Assembly (NCBI RefSeq): GCF_018199995.1
Contig: NZ_CP073579.1
Location: forward strand, 62,001-126,000
Source: Photobacterium sp. GJ3
GTDB lineage: Bacteria > Pseudomonadota > Gammaproteobacteria > Enterobacterales > Vibrionaceae
DNA length: 64,000 nt
Direction of reading: 5' to 3'
This document shows, piece after piece, positions 24,738-34,105 of the stretch. The translations under genes and the position numbers were made by a program. Each line of letters begins with the position of its first letter. The first letter of the stretch is position 1. The notes under the pieces were generated by a model. It ran no database searches. It worked only from the letters and a program-made list of their open reading frames with translations, and had not been told where the DNA came from.

Positions 24738-26378
24738 CTAAGCCGTCGCGATTTCAGGGTCAGTGTCGCGTATGCTGACGGGATTGCAGATCAGGTCCGC
24801 GGCTTTTTCAGCGATTGCAATGGTTGGCGCATTGGTGTTGCCGCTGATGAGTGTCGGCATGATTGATGCGTCCACAACCCGTAAGTTTCTGATACCGTGA
24901 ACTTTCAGTTCTGAGTCAACCACGGCCATGTCGTCATGCCCCATTTTACAGGTGCCCACCGGGTGAAAGACCAGGCCGATCCGTTGTTTGATTTGCTCGA
25001 AGATGGCCTCGTCGGATTCGGCGTCTGTGCCCGGGCTCAGTTCTTCTGCCCGGTAGTCATCAAACGCTGGCGCCGCCAGAATTTTGCGAAGCTGTCGGAT
25101 TCCGTCAATTAAGACCTGTTTGTCTTCATCGTGCGAGAAGAAATTAAAATCAATCACGGGCGCTGCCGTGGGATCGGTGGAATGGAGCGTTACTGAACCG
25201 CTGCTTTTCGGGCGCAGAACACAGACATGACAGGCGTAACCATGCTGTGACATAAGTTTGAGGTCGCGACCGCTGTCGTCGAACAGGGCGGGCAGCATAT
25301 GTAATTGGATATCCGGGCGGTCCAGGTCGTCGCGTGATTTCAGAAAGCCGCCCGCTTCTGACACGGGGCTTGAGAGTTTCCCTTCTTTTCGTCGGATATA
25401 TTTCACGACTTCAGGCACCATCTTCATCAGGCCGCTGAACGATGTGGTCACGCCATCTTTTTTCCGGCTTTTCACCAGCACGCAGGCATCGACATGCTCT
25501 TGTAAATTCTGTCCGACGCCGGGCAGGTGGTGCAGACAGGGAATGCCATGCTGAGCCAGATGCGCCTGATCGCCAATGCCGGAGAGCATGAGCAATTGCG
25601 GGGAGTTGATTGCGCCACCACTGAGAAGAATTTCCTGGTTTGCATGGATGGTATGCGTTTGGCCTTGATGCAGGAAGGTGACAGCGACGGCCTGATGATC
25701 CTGAATGATGATTTTCTTCACCAGCGCACCCGTCAGCACCGTCAGGTTTTTGCGGGCCATGGCCGGATGTAAATAGGCGCGGGCAGCACCACATCGTTGA
25801 CCCGCCTTGATGGTGCATTGATAAAATCCGACACCTTCCTGAGTTTCGCCGTTAAAATCCGGGTTGAAGGGGAAACCTGCTTCCAGACTGGCCTGAATGA
25901 AGGTACTCATCACAGGAAATTGCGGTTGGGGATCACTCACGTGCAAAGGGCCGCTGTCGCCATGATAGTCACAGCTGCCGCGTTCATTGCTTTCTGCTTT
26001 CTTGAAGTAGGGCAATAGGTCCTGATATCCCCAGCCCTGATTCCCCAGCGATGCCCAATGATCATAATCTTCTTTCTGTCCCCGGACATAGAGCATGGCA
26101 TTCACGGATGAGCTGCCGCCCAGCGTTTTCCCCCGAGGTACAAAGACCGGTTGCCCGTGGCGAAGCGCAGGGTCTGAGGTCGCGTTGTAAGCCCAGTTAT
26201 ATTTTTTCGAGAACATAAAGCAGGCAAATGCGGCGGGCGTACTGACCAGTGGCGTCCGATCCGATGGACCCGCTTCAAGCACCAATACGGAATATTGGCC
26301 ACTTTCAGATAAGCGGTTGGCAAGCACGCAGCCCGCAGATCCGGCGCCGATAACGATAAAGTCATAATGCGTATTCAA
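24738..26378 (-). CDS. GMC-family FAD oxidoreductase (choline-dehydrogenase-like)
   Basis: A 546-residue GMC oxidoreductase. The dinucleotide fold is [22 protein letters not shown] signatures are GGSSSVNAMLYVRG and SGGAINSPQLLMLSGIG; the catalytic region is VFHPVGTCKMG, with NTNAPTIAIAEKAADLI at the end. It oxidises an alcohol with FAD. It resembles the BetA of the choline operon 6 kb away but is a separate paralogue with no betaine genes beside it, so the substrate is open. The start is TTG at 26378, supported by AGGAGG 6 nt upstream. Confidence 0.88.
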   Translation of the reverse strand: MNTHYDFIVIGAGSAGCVLANRLSESGQYSVLVLEAGPSDRTPLVSTPAAFACFMFSKKYNWAYNATSDPALRHGQPVFVPRGKTLGGSSSVNAMLYVRGQKEDYDHWASLGNQGWGYQDLLPYFKKAESNERGSCDYHGDSGPLHVSDPQPQFPVMSTFIQASLEAGFPFNPDFNGETQEGVGFYQCTIKAGQRCGAARAYLHPAMARKNLTVLTGALVKKIIIQDHQAVAVTFLHQGQTHTIHANQEILLSGGAINSPQLLMLSGIGDQAHLAQHGIPCLHHLPGVGQNLQEHVDACVLVKSRKKDGVTTSFSGLMKMVPEVVKYIRRKEGKLSSPVSEAGGFLKSRDDLDRPDIQLHMLPALFDDSGRDLKLMSQHGYACHVCVLRPKSSGSVTLHSTDPTAAPVIDFNFFSHDEDKQVLIDGIRQLRKILAAPAFDDYRAEELSPGTDAESDEAIFEQIKQRIGLVFHPVGTCKMGHDDMAVVDSELKVHGIRNLRVVDASIMPTLISGNTNAPTIAIAEKAADLICNPVSIRDTDPEIATA

Positions 26379-26652
26379 TGTTGCCTCCTTGCACGAATGT
26401 CCAAATTTAACAAAGTCTTTGCATTATGGATGACAGGGAGCAACAAAAAAGTGCCTTCACAGATGTTTTGCAGAATATTTCATGGGGATGACAAATAACC
26501 CATTCAAAATCATTTATTTACACGTAAACGCTTGCTTTTGCACCGGATCACAATTCTTAACACTTATTCTCCTTCTTCAGTGCAACATCATGCATTGGGG
26601 ATTAGGATCGTCCTTGTCGTCATTTGAACATCACGTGAATAAGGATGTCACT

Positions 26653-26907
26653 GTGTTGAAAATTGTGTCTGGTTTTGTTGCCTGTACGCTCTGGCTCATG
26701 ATCGCGTTTTTCCCTGCTTTGTTTGGCGTATTACTGGCAGGTCCGGTTTGTTTGTTACTGGATGATCTGAACTTACAGATTGTGCTGTCTTTTTCTGCCA
26801 TTGGGCTTGTGGTTGGGACCATTATCGCGGAACGGATTCGTGCGGGAGTCGGACTGTTTACATTCTGGGGAAGGTTGGTTTCTAATCCAGAACTCGATCG
26901 TTATTAA
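26653..26907 (+). CDS. Small unrecognised membrane protein
   Basis: I do not recognise this protein. From GTG at 26653 (AAGGA 7 nt upstream) it has 84 residues with two hydrophobic helices (VSGFVACTLWLMIAFFPALF and the following Leu/Val stretch; then IVLSFSAIGLVVGTIIA) and a basic, aromatic tail (FTFWGRLVSNPELDRY). Longer starts back to 26482 would add a non-conserved-looking leader. It stands alone between divergent GMC and downstream DUF1330 genes. Confidence 0.55.
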   Translation: MLKIVSGFVACTLWLMIAFFPALFGVLLAGPVCLLLDDLNLQIVLSFSAIGLVVGTIIAERIRAGVGLFTFWGRLVSNPELDRY

Positions 26908-27147
26908 TTCATTCAACGGACAGGGAATACTTCCCTGATCGAATCGTTTCCTGATCTGGCCGTTGTCTGCATTGCGCAGGGCCATTTCCGTCAACCCCTA
27001 CCGAATGATTTCTTTTTGCCCATGCTTTCACAGGCTTGAATCACACATCTTCCCGATTGTTGCTGATGCAACTATCTTTGTCGTAGACAAATGCTTTTTA
27101 TGGATCTGCCGATGGAGAAGCGATCCGCGATCAAGAGGAATGTGCTG

Positions 27148-27444
27148 ATGTACGAAATGTTATTGGGTATGGATATCTCGGATGAGGATGGGTACAAGCA
27201 ATATCGTCAGGAAATGCTTCCGATTTTGTCTTCATATGGTGGTCGTTTTGGATATGATTTTCAGGTTTCAGAAGTGCTGATCGCCCAAACGCCTGAGCCA
27301 ATCAATCGCGTGTTTACCATTCAGTTCCCGGATGAGCATCAGAAGACCGCCTTTTTCAATGACCCAGCGTACCAGAAGGTGAAAGCGCAATTTTTTTCGC
27401 CATCAGTCCGTCATGTCACACTGATTGCGAGTTATGGACTGTGA
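27148..27444 (+). CDS. DUF1330 family protein
   Basis: A 98-residue protein of the DUF1330 family, dimeric alpha-beta barrel type. Features are DEDGYKQYRQEMLPILSSYGGRFGYDF early and VFTIQFPDEHQKTAFFNDPAYQ later. The ATG at 27148 has AGGA 8 nt upstream and gives the usual family length; the frame from 27091 adds a leader. No function is established. A hairpin follows. Confidence 0.75.
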   Translation: MYEMLLGMDISDEDGYKQYRQEMLPILSSYGGRFGYDFQVSEVLIAQTPEPINRVFTIQFPDEHQKTAFFNDPAYQKVKAQFFSPSVRHVTLIASYGL

Positions 27445-27460
27445 ATCGAGCATGATGTTT

Positions 27461-27493
27461 GGCGGGCCCTCCTCTGAAGAGGAGGAAACCGCC
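27461..27493 (+). terminator. Nested hairpin after the DUF1330 gene
   Basis: CCTCCTC/GAGGAGG pairs around TGAA, and an outer GGCGG/CCGCC pair encloses it. It begins 17 bp after the stop at 27444. The downstream tract is only weakly T-rich. Confidence 0.55.
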
Positions 27494-27542
27494 TTAGATT
27501 GTCCTGAGTGTGTTTCATCAGGATTGAATGTTTATTGATGTA

Positions 27543-28565
27543 TCACGCATCCTGGTTGGCAGGGAGCGACCAGTCTTCCAGGGCACAGCTGTAACAGATA
27601 TGATAGATAGCACCTTGACCGCCATTTCTGTCTTGATACTTTGTGAGTACCATAACGGTTGCACCTTGGTTGACTAAGTTCTGATAGTCATTCATGTCGA
27701 TTGTAAAAGCACCCAAACTGATGTCATGCTTTAATTTATCTTGCTCACGTATCTCAATGGTGACTGGGCCATTGTCCAGAGGAAATCGGAAGTAATTGTG
27801 ATACTCAGGCATAAAGATGAATTCCTCGTCATCATTCAATTTTATCACCTGACCATTTCCAGGGCAGAACCCTGCACCATCAGTGGATTGTTGGCCATCC
27901 CAGGTTTCCTGTAAATACACATCGTCGTCTCCTTCAATCGTATTGGCAAGCCATTCGGCGAGGCTGGCAACGGCAAGGATGACATCTGATGCGATGGCAA
28001 ATGCTTCTGAAATGACTTCCGCTTTTGGTGTTTTTGCTTGACCAATAATTTCGCTTGCAGCACTTGCGACGTCTGAAGCTGCACCTGAAATATCATCAAT
28101 CAATGCTTGATTACAGTTACTGGAACTTTTTTGGCAATATACCCCTAAGACACGCAATGAAGGGATTTTTTGAGAGAGTATTCTCCAATTGAGATCATAA
28201 TTCGCATTTTCACCGGTGAAGTTGCTGTTATGCGTGCTGGTATCAGCATACTGGACTGAGTCTGTATAGATATAATTTTGGCCAATGACTTCATCTTTAT
28301 CCGGGTTGCCTTCTTTGTCTTGCTCTCTCAATTCTATTTTTACGTAATCACCATATTCCAAGAGCAGATCAAGACTGACTTTTTTATATTTATCATCGCT
28401 GTCATTCATATCGAATGTATTACTTTCATCAGCGTTGGATGGCCAGGTTCCCCAATAGTCGTCATCAACCCATATTTTCATGTAAATTTCGTCGTGTCCT
28501 GATTCTCCGGTCGCTTTGTTGCAAATCAATTCGTCCAACTTCAGGGTTAGCGTTTTATTACTCAT
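27543..28565 (-). CDS. Unrecognised protein with two copies of a C2-like beta domain
   Basis: A 340-residue protein I cannot assign. It contains an internal duplication: residues about 24-100 (HDEIYMKIWVDDDYWG ... VKIELREQDKEGN) and 214-290 (DDVYLQETWDGQQST ... VTIEIREQDKLKH) share the same strand order and the I-E-(L/I)-R-E-Q-D-K motif. Between them lies an Ala/Ile-rich helical stretch (about 153-210). Both copies are rich in Asp/Glu, as in calcium-binding C2-like sandwiches (inference). Six cysteines lie at 15, 144, 151, 234, 324 and 327. No signal peptide is seen. ATG at 28565 follows AGAGGA by 6 nt. The gene is AT-rich and isolated. Confidence 0.7.
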   Translation of the reverse strand: MSNKTLTLKLDELICNKATGESGHDEIYMKIWVDDDYWGTWPSNADESNTFDMNDSDDKYKKVSLDLLLEYGDYVKIELREQDKEGNPDKDEVIGQNYIYTDSVQYADTSTHNSNFTGENANYDLNWRILSQKIPSLRVLGVYCQKSSSNCNQALIDDISGAASDVASAASEIIGQAKTPKAEVISEAFAIASDVILAVASLAEWLANTIEGDDDVYLQETWDGQQSTDGAGFCPGNGQVIKLNDDEEFIFMPEYHNYFRFPLDNGPVTIEIREQDKLKHDISLGAFTIDMNDYQNLVNQGATVMVLTKYQDRNGGQGAIYHICYSCALEDWSLPANQDA

Positions 28566-29125
28566 TGTTGATTCCTCTTTGGGGGATGACAAAAAATATG
28601 GCGTTTCTGTAAATGACACCGGTTTCAAATTTGGTGAAATTATGATTAGGTGGATTATATTTTCTGGATATGTGTTTTATTCTGAAATTAAATTAGATGG
28701 TTTGATAACTTAATACAGTTTTTTGAGTTTTCAACTGAAATAATTTGCACTGAAGTATGATGAATTATGCCATATGTAGATTTGTTCTATTATCAATGAT
28801 GATATTGTTGCACTTAATTGATTGATGCATCAGTTTAATTGTCTGAAATGATTAGGATTTGTCAAACTTCATTGGTGATAGATATAGTATTTCAGCGGTG
28901 AATAGCGAAGTTTTTTGAATACTTATTCATATTTGTGGTGGCGGTAATGATGAGATGAGTTTTACTAGTTGGGAAACCGAACTCAATTTGAAGCTGTTGT
29001 TACATGATGTTTCAACATTGACTGTGAGGAAAGTCGGTGTATTGTTTTAATGCTGGCTCATACAGAGCCAGCATGTTCTCAGTGTTTATTGAGTCAGTTG
29101 AACGAATACCTTTGGGACGATGGGC
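28566..29125. other. AT-rich intergenic region upstream of the duplicated-domain gene
   Basis: About 560 bp, markedly AT-rich from 28630 to 29000, with no credible ORF; frames reported here overlap choV or run through low-complexity AT sequence. It should contain the promoter of the minus-strand gene at 28565 and the end of the choV transcript. The low GC could mark acquired DNA. Confidence 0.4.
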
Positions 29126-30334
29126 TTAAGCCACTTTCGCCTCAAAGTGCTTCCCGAGCAATGCGTGGTAAAAGTCCTGGTCAGACAGGACGCCAACTAA
29201 GGTGTGTTTATCGCTGCCATTGCGTTCGGTCAGCAGCACGGGCTGACCCGTGCGATAGCGGATTTCCAGCGCATCCCGCATGGAGATGTCCGGGCTGGCT
29301 GTCACGATATCTGTTTGAGACAGGTGGTCGAGTTCATCGCCCTGCTGCCAGAGTTGCAGCGCCAGATCCTGTTCCTGACGGCGAGCCGCTAATACTTCTC
29401 CCGCATCATTGGTGTTCAGACGTGTGCCTTCATGGCGATTCAGAATCAGCATGTCTTCCAGGCTTTCCAGCTCGCTGGTTGGCGTCATCAGCGAGCGGCC
29501 ACGGAGCACGTTCAGCGGATTGGTATGGGCGACAAAGTCTTTCACGTACTGTGTATTGGGCTTGAGGACGATGTCTTCCGGTTTCCCATGCTGAATCAGT
29601 TCACCGGATTCCATGATCGCGATGTTGTTACCGATTTTCAGCGCTTCGTCGAGATCGTGGCTGACAAAGACAATGGTCTTGTTGAGTTTGCGCTGAAGTT
29701 CCAGCAACTCATCCTGAAGCTGACTGCGGATCAATGGATCCAGTGCCGAAAACGGTTCATCCATCAGCAGGATGTCGCTGTCCATTGTAAACGCACGGGC
29801 CAGACCGACCCGCTGCTGCATCCCGCCAGACAGTTCGTGCGGGAATTTGTCTTTCCATTCAGCCAGACCAACCATCTCCAGTTTTTCCATGGCCCGGCGA
29901 CGGCGTTCTGATTTGCTGATTCCCTGCATTTCCAACCCAAAAGCAGCATTGTCGAGCACGGTCAGCCAGGGCATCAGTGCAAATTTCTGGAACACCATGG
30001 AAATCCGTTCGGTGCGCATATGGCGCAGGGTGTTGGCATCACAGGAAGCCAGATCCACCATGCTGTCGCCATCCTGTACTTCCAGTTTACCGCGCGATAC
30101 CGGGTTCAGGCCGTTGATGGCGCGCAGCAGGCTGGACTTACCGGAGCCCGATAAGCCCATCAGCACACAGATTTCACCCTGTGCCACATCCAGGCTGACT
30201 TTGTTCACGCCAACGACATCGCCGGTTTCATCAATAATTTCCTGACGGCTTTTGCCCTGATCCAGCAATGCCAGTGACTGCTCGGTATTTTTACCGAAGA
30301 TCACGTCTAAATTTTCAATTCGAATGGCAGTCAT
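29126..30334 (-). CDS. choV: Choline/betaine ABC transporter ATP-binding protein
   Basis: A 402-residue ProV/ChoV-type ATPase. Walker A is GLSGSGKSS, the signature is LSGGMQQR and Walker B is ILLMDEPFSALDPL. The C-terminal 120 residues form a CBS-like regulatory region (MRDALEIRYRTGQPVLLTE). It energises choline or betaine import with ChoW and ChoX. It is the last gene of betI-betB-betA-choX-choW-choV, 2 bp after choW, so it is cotranscribed. Confidence 0.92.
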   Translation of the reverse strand: MTAIRIENLDVIFGKNTEQSLALLDQGKSRQEIIDETGDVVGVNKVSLDVAQGEICVLMGLSGSGKSSLLRAINGLNPVSRGKLEVQDGDSMVDLASCDANTLRHMRTERISMVFQKFALMPWLTVLDNAAFGLEMQGISKSERRRRAMEKLEMVGLAEWKDKFPHELSGGMQQRVGLARAFTMDSDILLMDEPFSALDPLIRSQLQDELLELQRKLNKTIVFVSHDLDEALKIGNNIAIMESGELIQHGKPEDIVLKPNTQYVKDFVAHTNPLNVLRGRSLMTPTSELESLEDMLILNRHEGTRLNTNDAGEVLAARRQEQDLALQLWQQGDELDHLSQTDIVTASPDISMRDALEIRYRTGQPVLLTERNGSDKHTLVGVLSDQDFYHALLGKHFEAKVA

Positions 30335-30336
30335 GA

Positions 30337-31185
30337 TTAGCCCTCCTGGTTTTTGCTGGCTGGGGTTTTACACAGGCGGTCGAGAATAATAGCGACCAGA
30401 ACAATGGCCAGACCGGCCTCAAAGCCCTGCGAGATGTTCACGGTATTCAGCGCCCGAATGACAGGTTTACCCAGACCATCAGCACCTACCAGTGCAGCGA
30501 TGACCACCATCGACAGAGACAGCATGATACATTGGGTTATCCCTGCCATGATGTTTGGCATTGCCGCCGGCAGTTCTACTTTGAACAGCAATTTGGAGCG
30601 GGTTGCACCGAAGGCCTGACCTGCTTCCAGCAGTTCTTCCGGCACGCGGCTGATCCCCAGATAGGTCAGTCGAATCGGAGCAGCAATGGCAAAAATAATG
30701 GTGGAGATGAGCCCGGGGACCACGCCCAGGCCAAACAGCACCAGGGTTGGGATCAGATACACAAAGGTTGGAATCGTCTGCATCAGATCCAGAATCGGGC
30801 GCATCAGGGTGTACAGCCAGGGGCGGTGCGCTGCCATGATCCCAATCGGCACGCCAACCAACACCGAAATTGAGGTGGCAGTGAGCACCAGCACGAAGGT
30901 TTCCAGCATTTCCGGCCAGTAACCCAGATTCAGAATCAGCAGCAGGGCGGCGACCACAAAAGCGGCCAGAGAGAAGCTGCGATGCAGCGCCCAGGCCAGT
31001 GCAGCGGTCATCAGAATCGGCACTGCGGGTGGCATCCACTTGAAGACATCGACCAGCATCATGATCAGAGATTCCAGGCTGTAGGAGATGGCGTCGAAAA
31101 AGCCGGCCGCATTGTAAGTCAGCCAGTCGACTAGGTTTGCCATCCATTCACCCAGTGGGATCTTATGATCGGTAATAAAATTCAC
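30337..31185 (-). CDS. choW: Choline/betaine ABC transporter permease
   Basis: A 282-residue ProW/ChoW permease with about six spans and the EAA-type loop (RVPEELLEAGQAFGATRSKL). The TIPTFVYLIPTLVLFGLG segment is typical of quaternary-amine permeases. It forms the inner-membrane channel for choline import. It lies between choX and choV in the bet operon. A strong hairpin in the choX-choW gap may lower its expression relative to the binding protein. Confidence 0.92.
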   Translation of the reverse strand: MNFITDHKIPLGEWMANLVDWLTYNAAGFFDAISYSLESLIMMLVDVFKWMPPAVPILMTAALAWALHRSFSLAAFVVAALLLILNLGYWPEMLETFVLVLTATSISVLVGVPIGIMAAHRPWLYTLMRPILDLMQTIPTFVYLIPTLVLFGLGVVPGLISTIIFAIAAPIRLTYLGISRVPEELLEAGQAFGATRSKLLFKVELPAAMPNIMAGITQCIMLSLSMVVIAALVGADGLGKPVIRALNTVNISQGFEAGLAIVLVAIILDRLCKTPASKNQEG

Positions 31186-31220
31186 ATTAACTCCTTAAAA
31201 GGGGTACAACAAAAGCAGTT

Positions 31221-31246
31221 GCGGGCACCGGCAGACCGATGCCCGC
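31221..31246 (-). terminator. Intercistronic hairpin between choX and choW
   Basis: GCGGGCA (31221-31227) and TGCCCGC (31240-31246) pair, with an inner CGG/CCG pair in the loop. On the minus strand it follows the choX stop by 9 bp and is followed by AACTGCTTTTG. It may protect the choX message or partly terminate, giving more binding protein than permease. Confidence 0.6.
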
Positions 31247-31255
31247 AAAATAGGA

Positions 31256-32200
31256 TTAAATATTCAGGTATTGCTTCACGGATTCAGTGCCGTTGCTGCC
31301 ATCAACGGACTTCACGTTTTTCAGCCACTGATCCAGCACTTCCGGATGTGCTTGCAACCAGGCTTTTGCCGCAGCGGCTGGTTTTTTCTGTTCGTTGAGA
31401 ATGTCACCCATCAGCTCGTTTTCCATCTCCAGGCTGAAGGTGAGGTTTTGCAGCAACTGGCCGACGTTCGGACAGGTTTTCATGTAGTCTTTGCGGACAT
31501 TGGTGTAAACACTGGCACCGCCGTAGTTCGGACCGAAGAAGTCGTCACCGCCGGACAGGTATTCCAGATCAAAGTTGTTGTTCATCGGGTGCGGTGCCCA
31601 GCCCAGGAAGACCACCCACTGCTCGCGGTTCACGGCGCGTTTGACCTGAGAAACCATGCCAGCTTCACTTGATTCCACCAGACGGAATTCTTCCAGACCG
31701 AAAGCATTCTGGTCGATCATGTCCTGAATCAGACGGTTGCCGTCATTCCCCGGCTCAATGCCGTAGATACGGCCACGGAATTTATCTTCGAATTTCGCCA
31801 GATCGGCAAAGCTGCGGACCCCTGCGTCGTAAACATATTTCGGCACGGCCAGGGTATATTTTGCGCCTTCAAGGTTGGCACGGATGGTTTCGACCGTGCC
31901 GTTGTCACGGTACTTCGCGATATCGCCTTCCATGGTTGGCATCCAGTTGCCGAGAAAGACGTCGATGTCGCCATTGGCCATGGAAGAGTAGGTGACCGGG
32001 ACAGACAGCAGCTGTGTTTTGGTTGTGTAGCCCAGACCTTTCAGGACTTCGCTGGTCACGGCTGTGGTGGCGGTAATGTCGGTCCAGCCAACATCAGAGA
32101 AACGTACAGTGTCGCACTGTGCTGCCATCACTGGCTGAGCGCCAGCAGCCAGAAGTGTTGCGATTGCAGTGTACTTGAGGGTCTTCTTCATTGTCGTCAT
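31256..32200 (-). CDS. choX: Choline/betaine ABC transporter substrate-binding protein
   Basis: A 314-residue periplasmic binding protein of the choline/glycine-betaine (ChoX/OpuAC) type. A signal peptide (MKKTLKYTAIATLLAAGAQPVMAA) precedes the mature start QCDTVRFSDVGWTDIT. The ligand-box aromatic residues include those in FLGNWMPTMEGD and FLGWAPHPMN. The ATG at 32200 lies after AAGGA. It delivers choline to ChoWV; the imported choline is then oxidised by BetA and BetB from the same operon. Confidence 0.92.
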   Translation of the reverse strand: MTTMKKTLKYTAIATLLAAGAQPVMAAQCDTVRFSDVGWTDITATTAVTSEVLKGLGYTTKTQLLSVPVTYSSMANGDIDVFLGNWMPTMEGDIAKYRDNGTVETIRANLEGAKYTLAVPKYVYDAGVRSFADLAKFEDKFRGRIYGIEPGNDGNRLIQDMIDQNAFGLEEFRLVESSEAGMVSQVKRAVNREQWVVFLGWAPHPMNNNFDLEYLSGGDDFFGPNYGGASVYTNVRKDYMKTCPNVGQLLQNLTFSLEMENELMGDILNEQKKPAAAAKAWLQAHPEVLDQWLKNVKSVDGSNGTESVKQYLNI

Positions 32201-32302
32201 GACTTGTCCTTTATCCATTTCGTTTGTGGTTCAGCCTCGTGTTCTGGTGAGGCGTGCATCGTAAGAGCTGGCCGTTCCTGAAATCAGGGGTGAGCCGGCC
32301 CG

Positions 32303-32325
32303 GTGGTGGTGAAGTTCACCACCAC
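32303..32325 (-). terminator. Perfect hairpin between betA and choX
   Basis: GTGGTGGTGAA and TTCACCACCAC are perfect 11-bp inverted repeats around a single base, in the 154-bp gap between betA and choX. No U tract follows on the minus strand. It is probably a transcript-processing or stabilising element that separates enzyme from transporter expression. Confidence 0.55.
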
Positions 32326-32354
32326 GAAAGGTGTATGTTCTGATAGCTGTCGCG

Positions 32355-34049
32355 TTAGCTTATGTCAGCGGTTTCAGGCGCTTTACTGCGCTGTGCTTCC
32401 TGCCAGTTGTCTGCGATCCAGACGGGGACATGAGCTGCAGGCAGGGCGGGTTTGCCCAGAATTTTATCGGCGGCCTTTTCGGCCACCATGATGGTGGGTG
32501 CGTTCAGGTTGCCGTTCGGGATCGTGGGGAATACGGATGAGTCCACCACGCGCAGGTTGTTGATACCGCGGACCTGACAGTCACTGTTCAGCACGGCCAT
32601 GACATCGTCGTCGCTGCCCATTTTGCAGGTGCAGGACGGGTGATAGGCACTCTCGACATTCTCGCGAACCCAGGCGTCAATGGCTTCATCACTCTGAATC
32701 GCTTCACCCGGCTGGATCTCTTGTCCGCGATAGGCAGACATGGCTGGTTGGGTCAGAATCTCACGGGTCAGGCGGATGGTATCGCGCCAGTCCTGCTTAT
32801 CCTGTTCGGTGCTGATGTAGTTGAATTCAATGCCCGGTTTGGCTTTCGGATCGGCAGAAGTCACCCAGATCCGGCCGCGGCTCTCTGGCTTGTTCGGGCC
32901 GACATGGACCTGAAATCCATGACCGTCGAACGCGGCCTGACCGTCGTAACGCATTGCGGCGGGCAGGAAGTGATACTGCACATTCGGCCACTTCAGACCC
33001 GCGCGGGAGCGAATAAAGGCACAGGATTCAAAGTGGTTGGTTGCGCCCAGGCCGTCTTTGAACAGAATCCAGCGGGTGCCGATCAAGCCTTTGCTGATCA
33101 GGCCCAGTTTGCTGTTCAACGTGACCGGTGCTTTACATTCATACTGGAAATAGACTTCCAGGTGATCCTGCAGGTTTTCGCCCACGCCCGGCAGCTCATG
33201 CTGAACCGGGATACCGGCATCTTCCAGTACCGCTTTCGGACCAATGCCGGACAGTTGCAGTAATTGCGGCGAACCGACAGAACCGGCAGATAAGATGACC
33301 TCTTTGCGTGCTGTCGCTGACTGGACTTTTCCGCCACGCTCAAATTCGATTCCGGTGGCCTGTTTGCCTTCCAGCAGGACTTTCCGGCTCAGGACACCAG
33401 TCAGTACCGTTAAATTGCTGCGCTTCATGGCACGGCGCAGGTAAGCATTGGAGGTTGAAGCCCGGACACCGTTGTCGACGGTCATGTGCATCGGGCCGAA
33501 ACCTTCCTGCTGATAGCCGTTGTAATCGTCCGTTGCCGGGTAACCAGCCTGCTGGCCTGCATCAATAAAAGCCTGATACAGCGGGTTCAGCGCCATATCG
33601 TTTCCGTTGCAGGTGGCAACCGGCCCCCGGTCGCCCCGGTAGGCATCTTCGCCGCCTTTCCAGTTTTCAGCCCGGCGGAAGTAAGGCAGACAGTCGCGGT
33701 AGCTCCAGCCGGTCGCACCGTGGGCTTCCCATTCATCAAAGTCGCAGGCGTGGCCGCGAACGTACACCATACCGTTGATGGACGAGCTGCCACCCAGGAC
33801 TTTTCCGCGCGGACAATGCAACTGGCGTCCGTCGAGGCCGGTTTCAGGCTGGGTTTCAAACTGCCAGGCATACTTATCGCTGTTCATCGGGTACGACAGC
33901 GCCGTTGGCATCTGAATGAAAATGCTCTTGTCGCTGCCACCGGCTTCCAGCAGCAGCACCTGATGCGCGCCGCTTTCGGTCAGGCGATCGGCCAGCACAC
34001 AACCTGCTGAACCGGCACCGACAATGATGTAATCAAATTCTTGCTTCAT
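32355..34049 (-). CDS. betA: Choline dehydrogenase
   Basis: A 564-residue GMC flavoprotein that oxidises choline to betaine aldehyde at the inner membrane. The FAD motif is [23 protein letters not shown] signatures are [14 protein letters not shown] and [17 protein letters not shown]; the catalytic His sits in [12 protein letters not shown], and [17 protein letters not shown] ends the domain. Length and context match BetA. The ATG at 34049 has GGGAA upstream. It follows betB by 56 bp in the bet operon. Confidence 0.95.
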   Translation of the reverse strand: MKQEFDYIIVGAGSAGCVLADRLTESGAHQVLLLEAGGSDKSIFIQMPTALSYPMNSDKYAWQFETQPETGLDGRQLHCPRGKVLGGSSSINGMVYVRGHACDFDEWEAHGATGWSYRDCLPYFRRAENWKGGEDAYRGDRGPVATCNGNDMALNPLYQAFIDAGQQAGYPATDDYNGYQQEGFGPMHMTVDNGVRASTSNAYLRRAMKRSNLTVLTGVLSRKVLLEGKQATGIEFERGGKVQSATARKEVILSAGSVGSPQLLQLSGIGPKAVLEDAGIPVQHELPGVGENLQDHLEVYFQYECKAPVTLNSKLGLISKGLIGTRWILFKDGLGATNHFESCAFIRSRAGLKWPNVQYHFLPAAMRYDGQAAFDGHGFQVHVGPNKPESRGRIWVTSADPKAKPGIEFNYISTEQDKQDWRDTIRLTREILTQPAMSAYRGQEIQPGEAIQSDEAIDAWVRENVESAYHPSCTCKMGSDDDVMAVLNSDCQVRGINNLRVVDSSVFPTIPNGNLNAPTIMVAEKAADKILGKPALPAAHVPVWIADNWQEAQRSKAPETADIS

Positions 34050-34105
34050 GGCGTTCCCTTTACGTCTGTTCTCTTTGGCTTGGCGTGCTTTGTCCAGATA
34101 AGTGG

